DNA of 64,000 nt, taken from the NCBI RefSeq assembly GCF_020144925.1, contig NZ_NSLC01000007.1:186001-250000 (forward strand). Reading direction: 5' to 3'. A model generated the notes under the pieces. The model saw only the letters and a list, made by a program, of their open reading frames with translations, had not been told where the DNA came from and made no database searches. The stretch comes from Afifella sp. IM 167. Lineage in GTDB: Bacteria; Pseudomonadota; Alphaproteobacteria; Rhizobiales; Afifellaceae. Both the position numbers and the translations under genes were made by a program. This document shows, piece after piece, positions 9,429 through 17,948 of this stretch; position 1 is the stretch's first letter; the number at the start of each line of letters is the position of its first letter.

Positions 9429-10685
9429 TCAGTGACGGCGGCTGCCCGTTGGGGGCGGTCCGCGCAAGGGTGCCAGCGCCGCTGAAAGCCGCCTTCCATA
9501 GCCGAGGAGATCGTGACGGGATGCGGTGCACCGTGCCTGCATCGACATCTCCCGCAGGAGATAGCGATCCCTTCCCAGCGCGGCGATGCAGGCCGTGATC
9601 GCGCTCACCTCGTTCGGCCCGACGATGAAGCCGTCGACGCCGTCGCTCACGACCGAGCCTGCATTCGCCGTCGTGATCACCGGGAGGCCGGCCGCGAGCG
9701 CCTCATAGGTCACGGTCGCCGACCCCTCGCAGACGGAAGGCAGAAGGAAGACGTCGGCCCAGGCGTAATGCGCCTCGATCTCGGCGCGCGGCACGGCGCC
9801 CCGCAGGTCGAGCGCCCCGGCCAGTTCCGTGCGTCTGTCGGGGAGGACGAAGAGCGGTCCAACAAGCCGGAACTCGGCCCGCCCGGCAAGCTCGCGCGCC
9901 ACGGCAAGGAGCGTCGGCGCCCCTTTGCGCAGGTTGACGGCACCCACCGTCAGCACGCGCACCGGACGGCGAGGGTTTGCAGAGCGCCGTCGCTCCTGAA
10001 TGCGCCCCTGGACGCCGTAGGGCACGACGACGCATTTGTCGGCGGGGCCGCCCTCCGCGATCACGCCGTCCCGAACGAATTCCGATGGGCAGATCACGAG
10101 GTCCGCGGCCTCCCATTCCGCCTTCTCGCGCGCGGCGAAATCGGCCGCCAGCGGGTCGTCCGCGAGACCTTCCTCCCAGCCGGGGAAGCGGGCGTGCTGC
10201 TCGGCCACCAGGCGATCGACCATGGCGCGCGGAGCGATGATCTGCTCCACGGCGGTCCAGAGACCGCGCGCCCGCGCCATCTCGACCTGCTCGAGGCATT
10301 CGCCGCTGATCCCGTAGAAGCCCCCGGCGCGGCCGAAGCCCCGCCGCACCACCGCTGCCGAGAAGGCCCGGCCCGCTTCGAGCGCGATCGCCGTCTCCGC
10401 CTTGTGGGACCGGTCCGCCATCGCCTTCAGGACCGAGCGGAGGCCGACGGTCTCGAAGGTCGTGATGCGACGGGGGTCGATGCCCTCCGGCACCCGACCC
10501 GCCAGCCGGCGCAGAGCGGCCGGCAGCGCGCTTTTCGGCATGCGGGCGATGAGCCGCGGCCACCCCCGCACAGCGCAGATGTCGGTGTAGAGGCGCTCCA
10601 GCTCGCCCGCGGAATCAAGGATCCGCGCCACCGCATAGTGCATGCGGGCGCCCCGCTGGCTGACGACGACGGTGGGCAGGCTCAG
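9429..10685 (-). CDS. Glycosyltransferase family 4, probable non-canonical CTG start
   Basis: A GT-B glycosyltransferase with the C-terminal PSVCEGSATVTYEALAAGLP active region and RVLTVGAVNLRKGAPTLLAV at the domain hinge. The first ATG in frame (10643) would cut off the opening beta strand LPTVVVSQRGAR, which looks like a real part of the fold. Starting at CTG 10685 restores it, places a GGGAG seven bases upstream, and gives a four-base CTGA overlap with the stop of the preceding gene, as in the ATGA/GTGA junctions elsewhere in this locus. The length is 418 residues from CTG or 404 from ATG. Confidence 0.82.
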   Translation of the reverse strand: MSLPTVVVSQRGARMHYAVARILDSAGELERLYTDICAVRGWPRLIARMPKSALPAALRRLAGRVPEGIDPRRITTFETVGLRSVLKAMADRSHKAETAIALEAGRAFSAAVVRRGFGRAGGFYGISGECLEQVEMARARGLWTAVEQIIAPRAMVDRLVAEQHARFPGWEEGLADDPLAADFAAREKAEWEAADLVICPSEFVRDGVIAEGGPADKCVVVPYGVQGRIQERRRSANPRRPVRVLTVGAVNLRKGAPTLLAVARELAGRAEFRLVGPLFVLPDRRTELAGALDLRGAVPRAEIEAHYAWADVFLLPSVCEGSATVTYEALAAGLPVITTANAGSVVSDGVDGFIVGPNEVSAITACIAALGRDRYLLREMSMQARCTASRHDLLGYGRRLSAALAPLRGPPPTGSRRH

Positions 10686-11941
10686 TTCTGTGCTCCCTGA
10701 TTGACGGCAAAGATCGGCCGGGCCGGCGCTCCGTCGAGGAAGGGGGCGACCGCCTGGACCCAGCGCGACACGCCTCTTTCCCGCGTGAACTCCGCTTCGA
10801 AGAGGCGGCGCGCCCGTTTTCCCATCGCGGTGGCGAGTTCCGGATCGTCGCGCAATTGCCGTATGCGGGCGGCGAGCCCGGCGCCGTCGCCTGGCGAGAC
10901 CGTTTCTCCGCATTCTCCCCGCCGCAGGACGCTCGCCACCTCGTCATCCGAAGCGCCGATAAAGAGTGTCGGCCGGCCCGCGGCGAGAATGCCGTAAAGC
11001 TTGCTGGGCACGATGCAGTGCTTCAGCTGCGGCTGCAGCGAGACAAGATGGACGTCCGCAGCCCCGAGGCTGTCGGAGAGCTGCGCACTCGGCTGGAAAG
11101 GCCGGAACTCGACATTGTCGAGCTTGCGCGCCTTCACCTCCGCCTTGACGGCGGCGAGCTGGTTGCCGTGGCCGATGAGAAGAAAGCGGATGCCTTCGTC
11201 GCCGCGCAGCAGCCCGGCGGCTTCGATCAGCGTGCCGAAGTCGTGCGCGCGGCCGAAATTGCCGGAATAGCCGACGACGAAATCGTCATCGAGCTTCCAG
11301 TGCTGTCTCAGCGGGTTGGAGCCGCGCACGACGGTCCGTATCTCCTCGCCGTCCGACCAGTGGTTGACGACCGCGAGGGGTGGCAGCCGCGCAGCATGCG
11401 CCTTGAGATAGGTGGCCATGCCGTCGAACGGGCAGATGATGAGATCCGCCTGCCGATGGGCCCAGTCTCGGAACGCCAGAGCGACCGATCCGCCAGGGCC
11501 GCGCAGGCCGCGGACACCGAGCCCCGAGGCCACTTCCGGGAAGAGATCCATGATCCAGTCGATCTTCTTCGCGCCCCTCGCCAGGAGCGCCGCCGTGCTG
11601 CTCACCGTCAGCAGCGGCGGATCGGTGCAGACGACGCAGACGTCATCCCGACGGGCGTTGAAGAGGAGCCAGCCGGCGAGCGCCGCGTGGAAGCCAAGAT
11701 AGCCGCCGAGCCTGCCCGCCGTGCTGCCGCCCGAAAGCGGCGCGGGCAAACGGACGATGCGCACGCCCCTCACCGTCTCCTCGCTCGGCAGGCGGCCTTC
11801 GTCGCCGTCATAGCGCGAGCGCGAGGTCAGGGCGACGACCTCCATGCCGCTCGACGCGAGCTGGAAGGCGAGACTGGAAACGACCCGGCTTGTCGCCGAC
11901 TGGTCGGGATAGAAAAACCGGTTCGCGAATATGAGCCTCAT
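10682..11941 (-). CDS. WbuB-like glycosyltransferase family 4
   Basis: A 419-residue GT-B glycosyltransferase of the WbuB type (N-acetylaminosugar transfer in O-antigen loci). The N-terminus reads RLIFANRFFYPDQSATSRVV, with a later DWIMDLFPEV segment typical of this branch. The C-terminal donor domain has FVVGYSGNFGRAHDFGTLIEA and IVPSKLYGILAAGRPTLFIG. ATG 11941 was chosen; a TTG at 11953 is an alternative. It heads the three-gene minus-strand glycosyltransferase unit. Confidence 0.86.
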   Translation of the reverse strand: MRLIFANRFFYPDQSATSRVVSSLAFQLASSGMEVVALTSRSRYDGDEGRLPSEETVRGVRIVRLPAPLSGGSTAGRLGGYLGFHAALAGWLLFNARRDDVCVVCTDPPLLTVSSTAALLARGAKKIDWIMDLFPEVASGLGVRGLRGPGGSVALAFRDWAHRQADLIICPFDGMATYLKAHAARLPPLAVVNHWSDGEEIRTVVRGSNPLRQHWKLDDDFVVGYSGNFGRAHDFGTLIEAAGLLRGDEGIRFLLIGHGNQLAAVKAEVKARKLDNVEFRPFQPSAQLSDSLGAADVHLVSLQPQLKHCIVPSKLYGILAAGRPTLFIGASDDEVASVLRRGECGETVSPGDGAGLAARIRQLRDDPELATAMGKRARRLFEAEFTRERGVSRWVQAVAPFLDGAPARPIFAVNQGAQN

Positions 11942-12278
11942 GATCGACCGCAATATCCCCCGGGCTCAGGGTTTGCCGCCCGCTACGCGGACGGACCCTG
12001 CTTGGTAATTGCATCGATTGTCCCAAGCCGGCGGGCGGTGCTTCAAGGCGGGCATTGGCGGTAGGAACGGGCCCGACCCTCGCCCTTCGCACCGGGCGGC
12101 GGAGTCGCCGCCATCCTTTGGGAGTAGCCGCCTCCTCCCGAGGAGGCCTTCGCATCGTGCGATCAGAGCCCGGCTGGTTCGGATTGGGAGGATGCGCCGC
12201 CTCCCCGCTTCCTCAAGATAGCGATGCGATCTGCGGACCCCATGCCGGCCCACGCGACGGCCGCTGTTCTGAAGGGGG
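11942..12278. other. Intergenic region with no recognised gene
   Basis: These bases separate the minus-strand glycosyltransferase unit from the plus-strand gmd remnant and fcl. No protein-like reading frame, repeat or terminator was recognised. It presumably holds divergent promoters. Confidence 0.4.
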
Positions 12279-12527
12279 TTGCTGGTGGAAAGAAGGACCG
12301 CGCTCATCTTTGGCGTCACCGGCAAGGACGGCGCCTGTCTGGCCGAGTTGCTGCTGCGAAAGGGCTTTCGCATGCCCGGGCTGAAGCGGCGGTCCTCCCT
12401 CATCAACACGCAGCCCCGCGACCGGATTTGCCAGGACACTTTGACCACGATCGAGGCGACCGCGATCGAGGCCGGCCTGCGGACGCTTATGCGGGACACG
12501 GGGCGGAACGACTTCCATGGGGCCTGA
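12279..12527 (+). pseudogene. gmd: Remnant of GDP-mannose 4,6-dehydratase (gmd)
   Basis: The first about 50 codons clearly match the N-terminus of Gmd: TALIFGVTGKDGACLAELLL (Rossmann GxxGxxG), then KGF-x3-GLKRRSS-x2-NTQ and ICQD, parallel to the usual G-I-K-R-R-S-S and N-T motifs. Gmd is normally about 340-370 residues, but this frame runs on for only about 28 unrelated residues and stops inside the start of fcl. The Ser/Tyr/Lys catalytic core and the GDP-mannose pocket are missing. The neighbouring intact fcl is the classical gmd partner, so an internal deletion of a former gmd-fcl pair is the simplest reading. Confidence 0.8.
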
Positions 12528-13518
12528 CGCAAACACCTTTGCCCTCGCCGGCAAGCGGATTTGGGTGGCCGGTCATACGGGCCTCGTCGGCAGCGCGCTG
12601 ATGCGCAGGCTGGCGGAGGAGCCCTGCGAGCTTCTCACGGTTCCGCACTGCGCGCTCGACCTGACGCGACAGGCAGAGACCGAAAGCTGGGTTCGCCGCG
12701 CAAGGCCGGATGCGGTGATCCTCGCCGCCGCCCGCGTCGGCGGCATCGTCGCCAATTCGGCCTCGCCGGCGGAGTTCCTCTACGACAACGCCATGATCAA
12801 CATGAACGTCATCCACGCTTCGTTCGAGGCGGGGGTGGAGAAGCTTCTTTGTCTCGGATCGAGCTGCATCTATCCCCGCGACGCACCGCAGCCGCTTGCG
12901 GAGCGCATGCTGCTCACCGGTCCGCTGGAGAAGACCAACGAGGCCTATTCGCTCGCCAAGATCGCCGCCCTGAAACTGGCGGCGGCGTACAACGTCGAGC
13001 ATGGCTGCAACTTCATCAGCGCGATGCCTTGCAACCTATACGGCCCCAACGACAATTACGATCCCGTGACCTCGCACGTGCTGCCTGCGCTCATCCGCAA
13101 GGTGCACGAGGCGCGGTGCACCCGCGCCAGGACGATCACCCTGTGGGGGAGCGGGCGCCCCTTACGCGAATTCATGCATGTGGATGACCTCGCGGATGCC
13201 TGCGTCTTCCTGCTCCGGCACCACTCCGACCCCGAGCCGATCAACGTCGGAACGATGCAGGAGATCTCCATCCGCGATCTTGCCGTCCTCATCGCGGAGG
13301 TGGTCGGCTGGGAGGGGGAGTTCGTCTTCGACCTCAGCATGCCGGACGGCACGCCGAGGAAAGTGCTGGACACCCGTCGTCTCAACGCGATGGGCTGGCG
13401 GCCACGGATCGATCTGAGGACGGGCGTTCGCCAGCTCTATGACGCCTGGCGCGCGAGCGAAGCGGCCCCTGCCCCAGCGCCGCTCCCGGCTGCCCTTGCG
13501 AGGCAGATGGCCTCCTGA
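12517..13518 (+). CDS. fcl: GDP-L-fucose synthase (epimerase/reductase)
   Basis: The 333-residue extended SDR should convert GDP-4-keto-6-deoxy-mannose to GDP-L-fucose with NADPH. Hallmarks are GHTGLVGSALMRRL at the nucleotide fold, LCLGSSCIYP, the YSLAK (YxxxK) catalytic pair after EKTNEA, MPCNLYGPNDNYD, SGRPLREFMHVDDLADAC and a KVLDTRRL-type C-terminal region. Length is normal for Fcl. It overlaps the 3' end of the gmd remnant and converges on the export gene, with a 14-base gap. Without a functional gmd elsewhere it would lack substrate. Confidence 0.92.
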   Translation: MGPDANTFALAGKRIWVAGHTGLVGSALMRRLAEEPCELLTVPHCALDLTRQAETESWVRRARPDAVILAAARVGGIVANSASPAEFLYDNAMINMNVIHASFEAGVEKLLCLGSSCIYPRDAPQPLAERMLLTGPLEKTNEAYSLAKIAALKLAAAYNVEHGCNFISAMPCNLYGPNDNYDPVTSHVLPALIRKVHEARCTRARTITLWGSGRPLREFMHVDDLADACVFLLRHHSDPEPINVGTMQEISIRDLAVLIAEVVGWEGEFVFDLSMPDGTPRKVLDTRRLNAMGWRPRIDLRTGVRQLYDAWRASEAAPAPAPLPAALARQMAS

Positions 13519-13532
13519 AGAGCCGGTTTCCG

Positions 13533-14762
13533 TTATTCGAGAGCTGCCTGCCGGCCTGGCGTTGCGGGCTGGAACTCCACACGCAGGATGTCGCCGGCCT
13601 TCATCGCGAGCTGCTCGTTCCCGTCGATCTCGCTGTAGGCGCCGTCATCGCCGGCGCGCAGCACGCTGTACCTGACCCGCCGCTCGATCGCCGCGAGTTG
13701 ATCGTGGCGGGCCGAGGCGGCGATCTCCGCCATGGAGGCGAGAAGGCTCTGCTGCTTGTCCTTCATGCGCGCCATGTCGAGCTCGGCGCTCTGCACGTTC
13801 TCCGCGGCCTCGTTCTCGCGCTTGTCGATGAGCGAGGCCCGTCGCTCGCTTATCGCCTGGCGGTTCTGTTCCGCCCGCGCGAGGAAGCTGCGAAGCTCCA
13901 GCGCGTCGCGCTTGGTGGCCGAGAGCTGGCGCTCCGCTGCACGAAGGTTGGAAGCCGGGGTCAGGCCGCGCTCGACGAGCTTGGCGGCCGCCGCCACGTC
14001 CTGTTCCAAAAGGCCGATCTCCGCATCGTGCAGCGAGATGCTCTCGGTGATCGATTCGATCTCGCGGGTGAAGCTCTTCTCCTGCTCGACGAGAGCCTGC
14101 TGCTCTCTCTCCAGGGATCTGCGGCGGATGTCGAAGACCCGTTTCTCGTCTTCGACGATGGTCTGGTGCAACCGCTCGACCTGCAGATCCTCGCTTTCCT
14201 CGAAAGGAAAGGCGAATTCGCTACCGGAGAGCTCCGCTTTCGCGCGCGCCCGGCGCGTCATGAGGGCGAAGACCTGCAAATCGAGGTCGCGGTATTCCTG
14301 GCGCAGCTGGATGAGCTGCAGCGAGGCGTCGTTCTCCGGCGTGTCGACGCGCCCGAGCCCACCGGCGAGGGCGATGAGCTCCAGGGAGATCATGCCCGGG
14401 CGATAGGGGTAGCTGCCGGGATTGCGCACATCGCCGAGGATGTAGACCGGCGCATGCTCCAGCACCGAGGCCGTGACGGAGACGCCCGGCACCCGTTCCG
14501 CGAAGAGCCGGCTCAAGGCTTGCCCGATCTCCGTCATCGTCATGCCGGCGACGGGCGTCGCGCCGATCAGCGGCAGGATGATCGAGCCGTCGCCGCCGAT
14601 GGTGAAGCGGCCGGAGAGGTTGTCGCCGCCATAGGCTGAGACCTGCAGCACGTCGCCGGGAACCGCGCGGTAAGGGCCTGCCGCCCAGCCCGCAGAGGGC
14701 GGCAGGAGCATCGCGGTCACCAGCAGCAATACCGGCAAGGCGGCCCGGATGAAGCGCTTCAT
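13533..14762 (-). CDS. ExoF-like polysaccharide export periplasmic protein
   Basis: A 409-residue exported protein with signal peptide MKRFIRAALPVLLLV...GWAA, cleaved before GPYRAVPGD. The Poly_export/Wza N-terminal domain follows (VLQVSAYGGDNLSGRFTIGG), then an SLBB-like segment (HAPVYILGDVRNPGSYPYRPG). A long charged, coiled-coil-rich region (residues about 170-360) follows. This domain order matches rhizobial ExoF, which works with the ExoP copolymerase at the periplasmic exit of EPS. ATG 14762 gives the signal peptide directly; reading further upstream adds non-family sequence. The copolymerase gene lies immediately upstream, 10 bases away. Confidence 0.88.
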   Translation of the reverse strand: MKRFIRAALPVLLLVTAMLLPPSAGWAAGPYRAVPGDVLQVSAYGGDNLSGRFTIGGDGSIILPLIGATPVAGMTMTEIGQALSRLFAERVPGVSVTASVLEHAPVYILGDVRNPGSYPYRPGMISLELIALAGGLGRVDTPENDASLQLIQLRQEYRDLDLQVFALMTRRARAKAELSGSEFAFPFEESEDLQVERLHQTIVEDEKRVFDIRRRSLEREQQALVEQEKSFTREIESITESISLHDAEIGLLEQDVAAAAKLVERGLTPASNLRAAERQLSATKRDALELRSFLARAEQNRQAISERRASLIDKRENEAAENVQSAELDMARMKDKQQSLLASMAEIAASARHDQLAAIERRVRYSVLRAGDDGAYSEIDGNEQLAMKAGDILRVEFQPATPGRQAALE

Positions 14763-14772
14763 GGCTTGTCCT

Positions 14773-16962
14773 TCATGAATTGAGCGAAGCTTCGACCTGT
14801 CCGCCGAAGGACCCGTGTCGATGCTGCCCGTCCCCCGGCGTCCCAGCCGCCCGCGACCTTGCCCAGGCGCCCGAAATTCGGCCCATCGGGATGGCATTGA
14901 TGATGAGGCCGAGAGGCGTGCGCCCGACGGCCGACAGGCCCGCGAGTGCCGCCAGCGTATCCGCCGGACGATTGCGCTGCGGATGGACAATCAGCACCGA
15001 GTGATCGGCCGCTGCCGCAAAATGCAGGGCATCCGAAGCTGAGGCCAGGTCCGGTGTGTCGATCAGCACGACGTCGAAGTGGCGCCTGAGGTCGTCGACG
15101 ACGGCGAGGAAGCGCTTGCTCTGGAAAAGCAGCTCCGGCGCGACCGCCCCCTGGCGGGCGGGAATGATCCTTGCCTCGGAGAGCGGATCCTTCAGCAGCA
15201 GAGCCGTCGGATCGGCCCCCTTCAGGATCTCGTCGAGGAACCGTTGGGGCGCCACACCCAACCGTCTTGCCACGTCGGGGCGGCGCAGGTTCGCATCCAC
15301 CAGCACCACCGAAAGGCCGGAGACGGCGAGATACCGGGCCGAGGCCAGCGCCGCGGTCGTGATGCCCTCGCGCGAGCCCGCAGCCGTGAAGGCCAAGACG
15401 AGCGACCTGGTCTTGGCGCGAAGCGGCGAGAGACCGGCTGCCAGCATGCCGAGGGCGCGCCCCAGCGGGTGGGTGGAATCCTGCGCGGCGTGCGCGGCTT
15501 CGGGGCTGTCTATGGCGCGCCACCGCGGCAGCTCGCTCAGCACGGCAAGACCGGTCAGCTTCTGAAACCTCTCGCGTGTTCTCGAAGGCGAGGCCGTGAA
15601 CTCCTGCGCCACGGCGCCGGCGAGGCCGAAAACGACGCCGAGCGCCAGGCCAAGGGCGAGCCAATTGGACAGGCGGGGGCTGACGCGGGTCGGGTCGCCC
15701 TCAGCGGAGGAGATGAGGCGCGCCTCCGGCGTCACCACGCCCTGTTGCTCGATCGCCTGCTTGTACCGCTGCAGATAGCTCTCATAGACGCCGCGGTTGA
15801 CGTCGGCCTCGCGCTTCAGCTGCGCCAGCTTGACCGTCTGCCGGTCCGCTTTGGCAAGCCGGCTGCGCGCCGCGCTCAGCCCGCCGGCGAGAAGATCGCG
15901 CTTCTGGCGGGCGATGGCCGCCTCGTTGTCGAGGCTTTGCACCAGCACGTCTGCGCCCTGGGCGATCTGCCGGTGGAGGTCGGCGATCTCCTGTTGAAGT
16001 TGCGGGATCTGCTCGCTCTTGGATGCCCCGCTGGAGGTCAGCGCCGAGAGCTTTCTCTCCGCGCTGGCGAGCTGGCCGAGCAGAGCGGCCATGGTGGTGG
16101 AGCGCAGGAATTCGTCGAGAGCGGGAACCTGGTCGCCGGTGCTCAGCCGGCGCGCCGTGTCGAGGCGGGCGACCGCGCCGGCGACGACCGCCTCGGCGCG
16201 TGCGAGCTCATCGGTGAGGCGGAGCACTTCCTGTCCGGCGAGACTGGAGCCGTCGACCTCGGACAGCCCCGCCGACTGGCGGAAGGCTTCGACCGCATGC
16301 TCCGATTCCTCCACCCGCTGGCGGAGCGCATCGAGCTTGCTGCCCAGCCAGTTGGCGACACGCAGCGTCTCCTGCTGCTGCACCCGGTCCTGGTAGCCGA
16401 TGTAGCTGTCAGCGAAGGCGTCGGCCACCTGGGCGGCAAACACCGGGTCTTCATCCTGGAACGAGATGTTGATGGTGTAGGAGCGTCCATCGTTGAAGAC
16501 GTCAAGGTTCTCCAGGAGCCGGCGCGCCTTGCTGGCGGGCTCCGACGCCCCGGCATCCTCCGGCTGATGCTTCTCGCCCCTCAGCAGCGCAGCAAGGACG
16601 CCGGACACGCCACCGGGGCGCGCCTCGGCGGGAAACTCCACCCCGGAGGCCTGAAGATTTGCGACCACCCGCAGGGCCATCATCCGGGAGCGGATGATGT
16701 CGATCTCGCTGCGCAGCGCGGGACTCTCCTGCGGCAACGGCGAGACCACCGCTTCCGTGGGCAGTGCCTGGATGCGCCTTGAATCCAGGACAAGAACGGA
16801 TTCGGCGAGATATCTGGGTGGCGAGCCGAGATAGCCCGCAACCCCGAGCGCCAGACCGGCGACCACGGAGAGGAGGACAAGGACCTTGTGGCGTGCGAGG
16901 ACGCCTGGAAGGGCCGGAATGAGAAAACGATCCTCCCCCGGCCGCGCATCGGAAAGGATCAC
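14773..16962 (-). CDS. ExoP/Wzc-like polysaccharide copolymerase with degenerate kinase domain
   Basis: A 729-residue polysaccharide copolymerase that would control chain length and export of the EPS. It has a Wzz domain with a membrane helix at residues 26-45, a periplasmic coiled coil (about 200-405), a second helix at 433-452 and a cytoplasmic BY-kinase-like domain. Walker A' (VVLVDANLRRP, D556) and Walker B (VVLIDTPD) are intact. Walker A reads AAGSREGITT, where Ile534 replaces the essential Lys, and the C-terminus has no tyrosine cluster. The start is GTG 16962 behind GGGGGAAGG. Loss of kinase activity is inference; scaffold function may remain. Confidence 0.88.
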   Translation of the reverse strand: MILSDARPGEDRFLIPALPGVLARHKVLVLLSVVAGLALGVAGYLGSPPRYLAESVLVLDSRRIQALPTEAVVSPLPQESPALRSEIDIIRSRMMALRVVANLQASGVEFPAEARPGGVSGVLAALLRGEKHQPEDAGASEPASKARRLLENLDVFNDGRSYTINISFQDEDPVFAAQVADAFADSYIGYQDRVQQQETLRVANWLGSKLDALRQRVEESEHAVEAFRQSAGLSEVDGSSLAGQEVLRLTDELARAEAVVAGAVARLDTARRLSTGDQVPALDEFLRSTTMAALLGQLASAERKLSALTSSGASKSEQIPQLQQEIADLHRQIAQGADVLVQSLDNEAAIARQKRDLLAGGLSAARSRLAKADRQTVKLAQLKREADVNRGVYESYLQRYKQAIEQQGVVTPEARLISSAEGDPTRVSPRLSNWLALGLALGVVFGLAGAVAQEFTASPSRTRERFQKLTGLAVLSELPRWRAIDSPEAAHAAQDSTHPLGRALGMLAAGLSPLRAKTRSLVLAFTAAGSREGITTAALASARYLAVSGLSVVLVDANLRRPDVARRLGVAPQRFLDEILKGADPTALLLKDPLSEARIIPARQGAVAPELLFQSKRFLAVVDDLRRHFDVVLIDTPDLASASDALHFAAAADHSVLIVHPQRNRPADTLAALAGLSAVGRTPLGLIINAIPMGRISGAWARSRAAGTPGDGQHRHGSFGGQVEASLNS

Positions 16963-17014
16963 GACCTTCCCCCATTAAGGCGTTGCTGTGCTCTGCGCCG
17001 GCGTTTGCTGCGCC

Positions 17015-17776
17015 CTAGAAATCCGACTCGTAGTCGGGAGGCAGCAGGTCATTGAGCTTGTAGGCGACTTCCGTGCGGTTGCTCGCCCTCAGCTTGCGCA
17101 TGATGTTGCGGATATGAACCTTCACCGTGCTTTCCTGCATGTTCAGCTCATAGGCGATCACCTTGTTCGCCTTGCCGCGCCGCAGTGCCATGACCACCTG
17201 GGCCTGGCGGTGGGTGAAGATGCCGATCAGCGGGCGTGTCATATCCTCGCCCCGCTCCAGGGCGCGCCCCATCGACAATAGCGCCGTCGCCGGAACGTAG
17301 GTGCCCCCTGCCCTCGCCAGCCGCACGGCCTGCACGCAGACCTCGATGCTGACCGAGGACGGTATGTAGCCTTTCGCACCCAGATTGAGGGCGCGGACGA
17401 CATGCGTGAGGTCCTCGCTCTCGGCGAGCAGCAGAACCGGGATCGGTGCGAAGCGGCGTACCGCGTCCGTGATATCCCTTGCCATGACGGGATCGGTGGG
17501 CCTGCGCGCCCCGATACTGAGGATGACCGCCACCGCATCGGCGTGTGACGATCGCTCGCTCTCCCATACCGCCGAACTTTCAATGCCGACGCAGACGAAA
17601 TGGTCGGCGGCGTCCGAGAGGCTCTTGCAGAGGCACTCGCGGCTGAACAGCCGGGAATCCACCACAATCAGTTTCTGCCTTGCGTTCTCCGCCCTGAATT
17701 CTTTCGCTACCGCTTCCAGCGGCATATCCAGGGCATAAATCTCGTGTGGACGAGACAACCTAAGCTGTTCGGTCAT
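17015..17776 (-). CDS. LuxR-family transcriptional regulator with pseudo-receiver domain
   Basis: A 253-residue regulator. The C-terminal 65 residues are a LuxR HTH (FTHRQAQVVMALRRGKANKVIAYELNMQESTVKVHIRNIMRKL). The N-terminal two thirds fold-match a receiver, but the acceptor strand reads AVAVILSIGA without Asp and the usual KP/KD lysine position reads GYIPSS, so phosphorylation is unlikely. Such LuxR proteins beside EPS loci commonly act as regulators of the locus; that role is inferred here from position next to the exoP-like gene. The upstream DNA is AT-rich and holds a TATAAT at 17793-17798 on the minus strand, but it lies very close to the start. Confidence 0.85.
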   Translation of the reverse strand: MTEQLRLSRPHEIYALDMPLEAVAKEFRAENARQKLIVVDSRLFSRECLCKSLSDAADHFVCVGIESSAVWESERSSHADAVAVILSIGARRPTDPVMARDITDAVRRFAPIPVLLLAESEDLTHVVRALNLGAKGYIPSSVSIEVCVQAVRLARAGGTYVPATALLSMGRALERGEDMTRPLIGIFTHRQAQVVMALRRGKANKVIAYELNMQESTVKVHIRNIMRKLRASNRTEVAYKLNDLLPPDYESDF

Positions 17777-17948
17777 ACGCTACCCCCGCCTTATTATACT
17801 TTTTTGTACTTCAAGACGGCACCTTCGAGTTCTTATGCTCGGAAAGGGTGCTTCTTATGACAGCCGAACTCCAGCCTACCTCTATTACACCGAATAGTTT
17901 CGGGTAATTTTAACATTTGTTATAAACTCTATACAAAAATCCATATGC
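17777..17948. promoter_or_regulatory. AT-rich intergenic region upstream of the LuxR-type gene
   Basis: This 172-base stretch is strikingly AT-rich compared with its surroundings and lies between two minus-strand regulator genes. A minus-strand TATAAT is present at 17793-17798 and the rest holds A/T runs such as TTATAAACTCTATACAAAAA. It is probably the promoter of the LuxR-type gene, possibly with a binding site for a silencing or AT-binding regulator. No terminator hairpin for the Crp-type gene was recognised. Confidence 0.4.
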
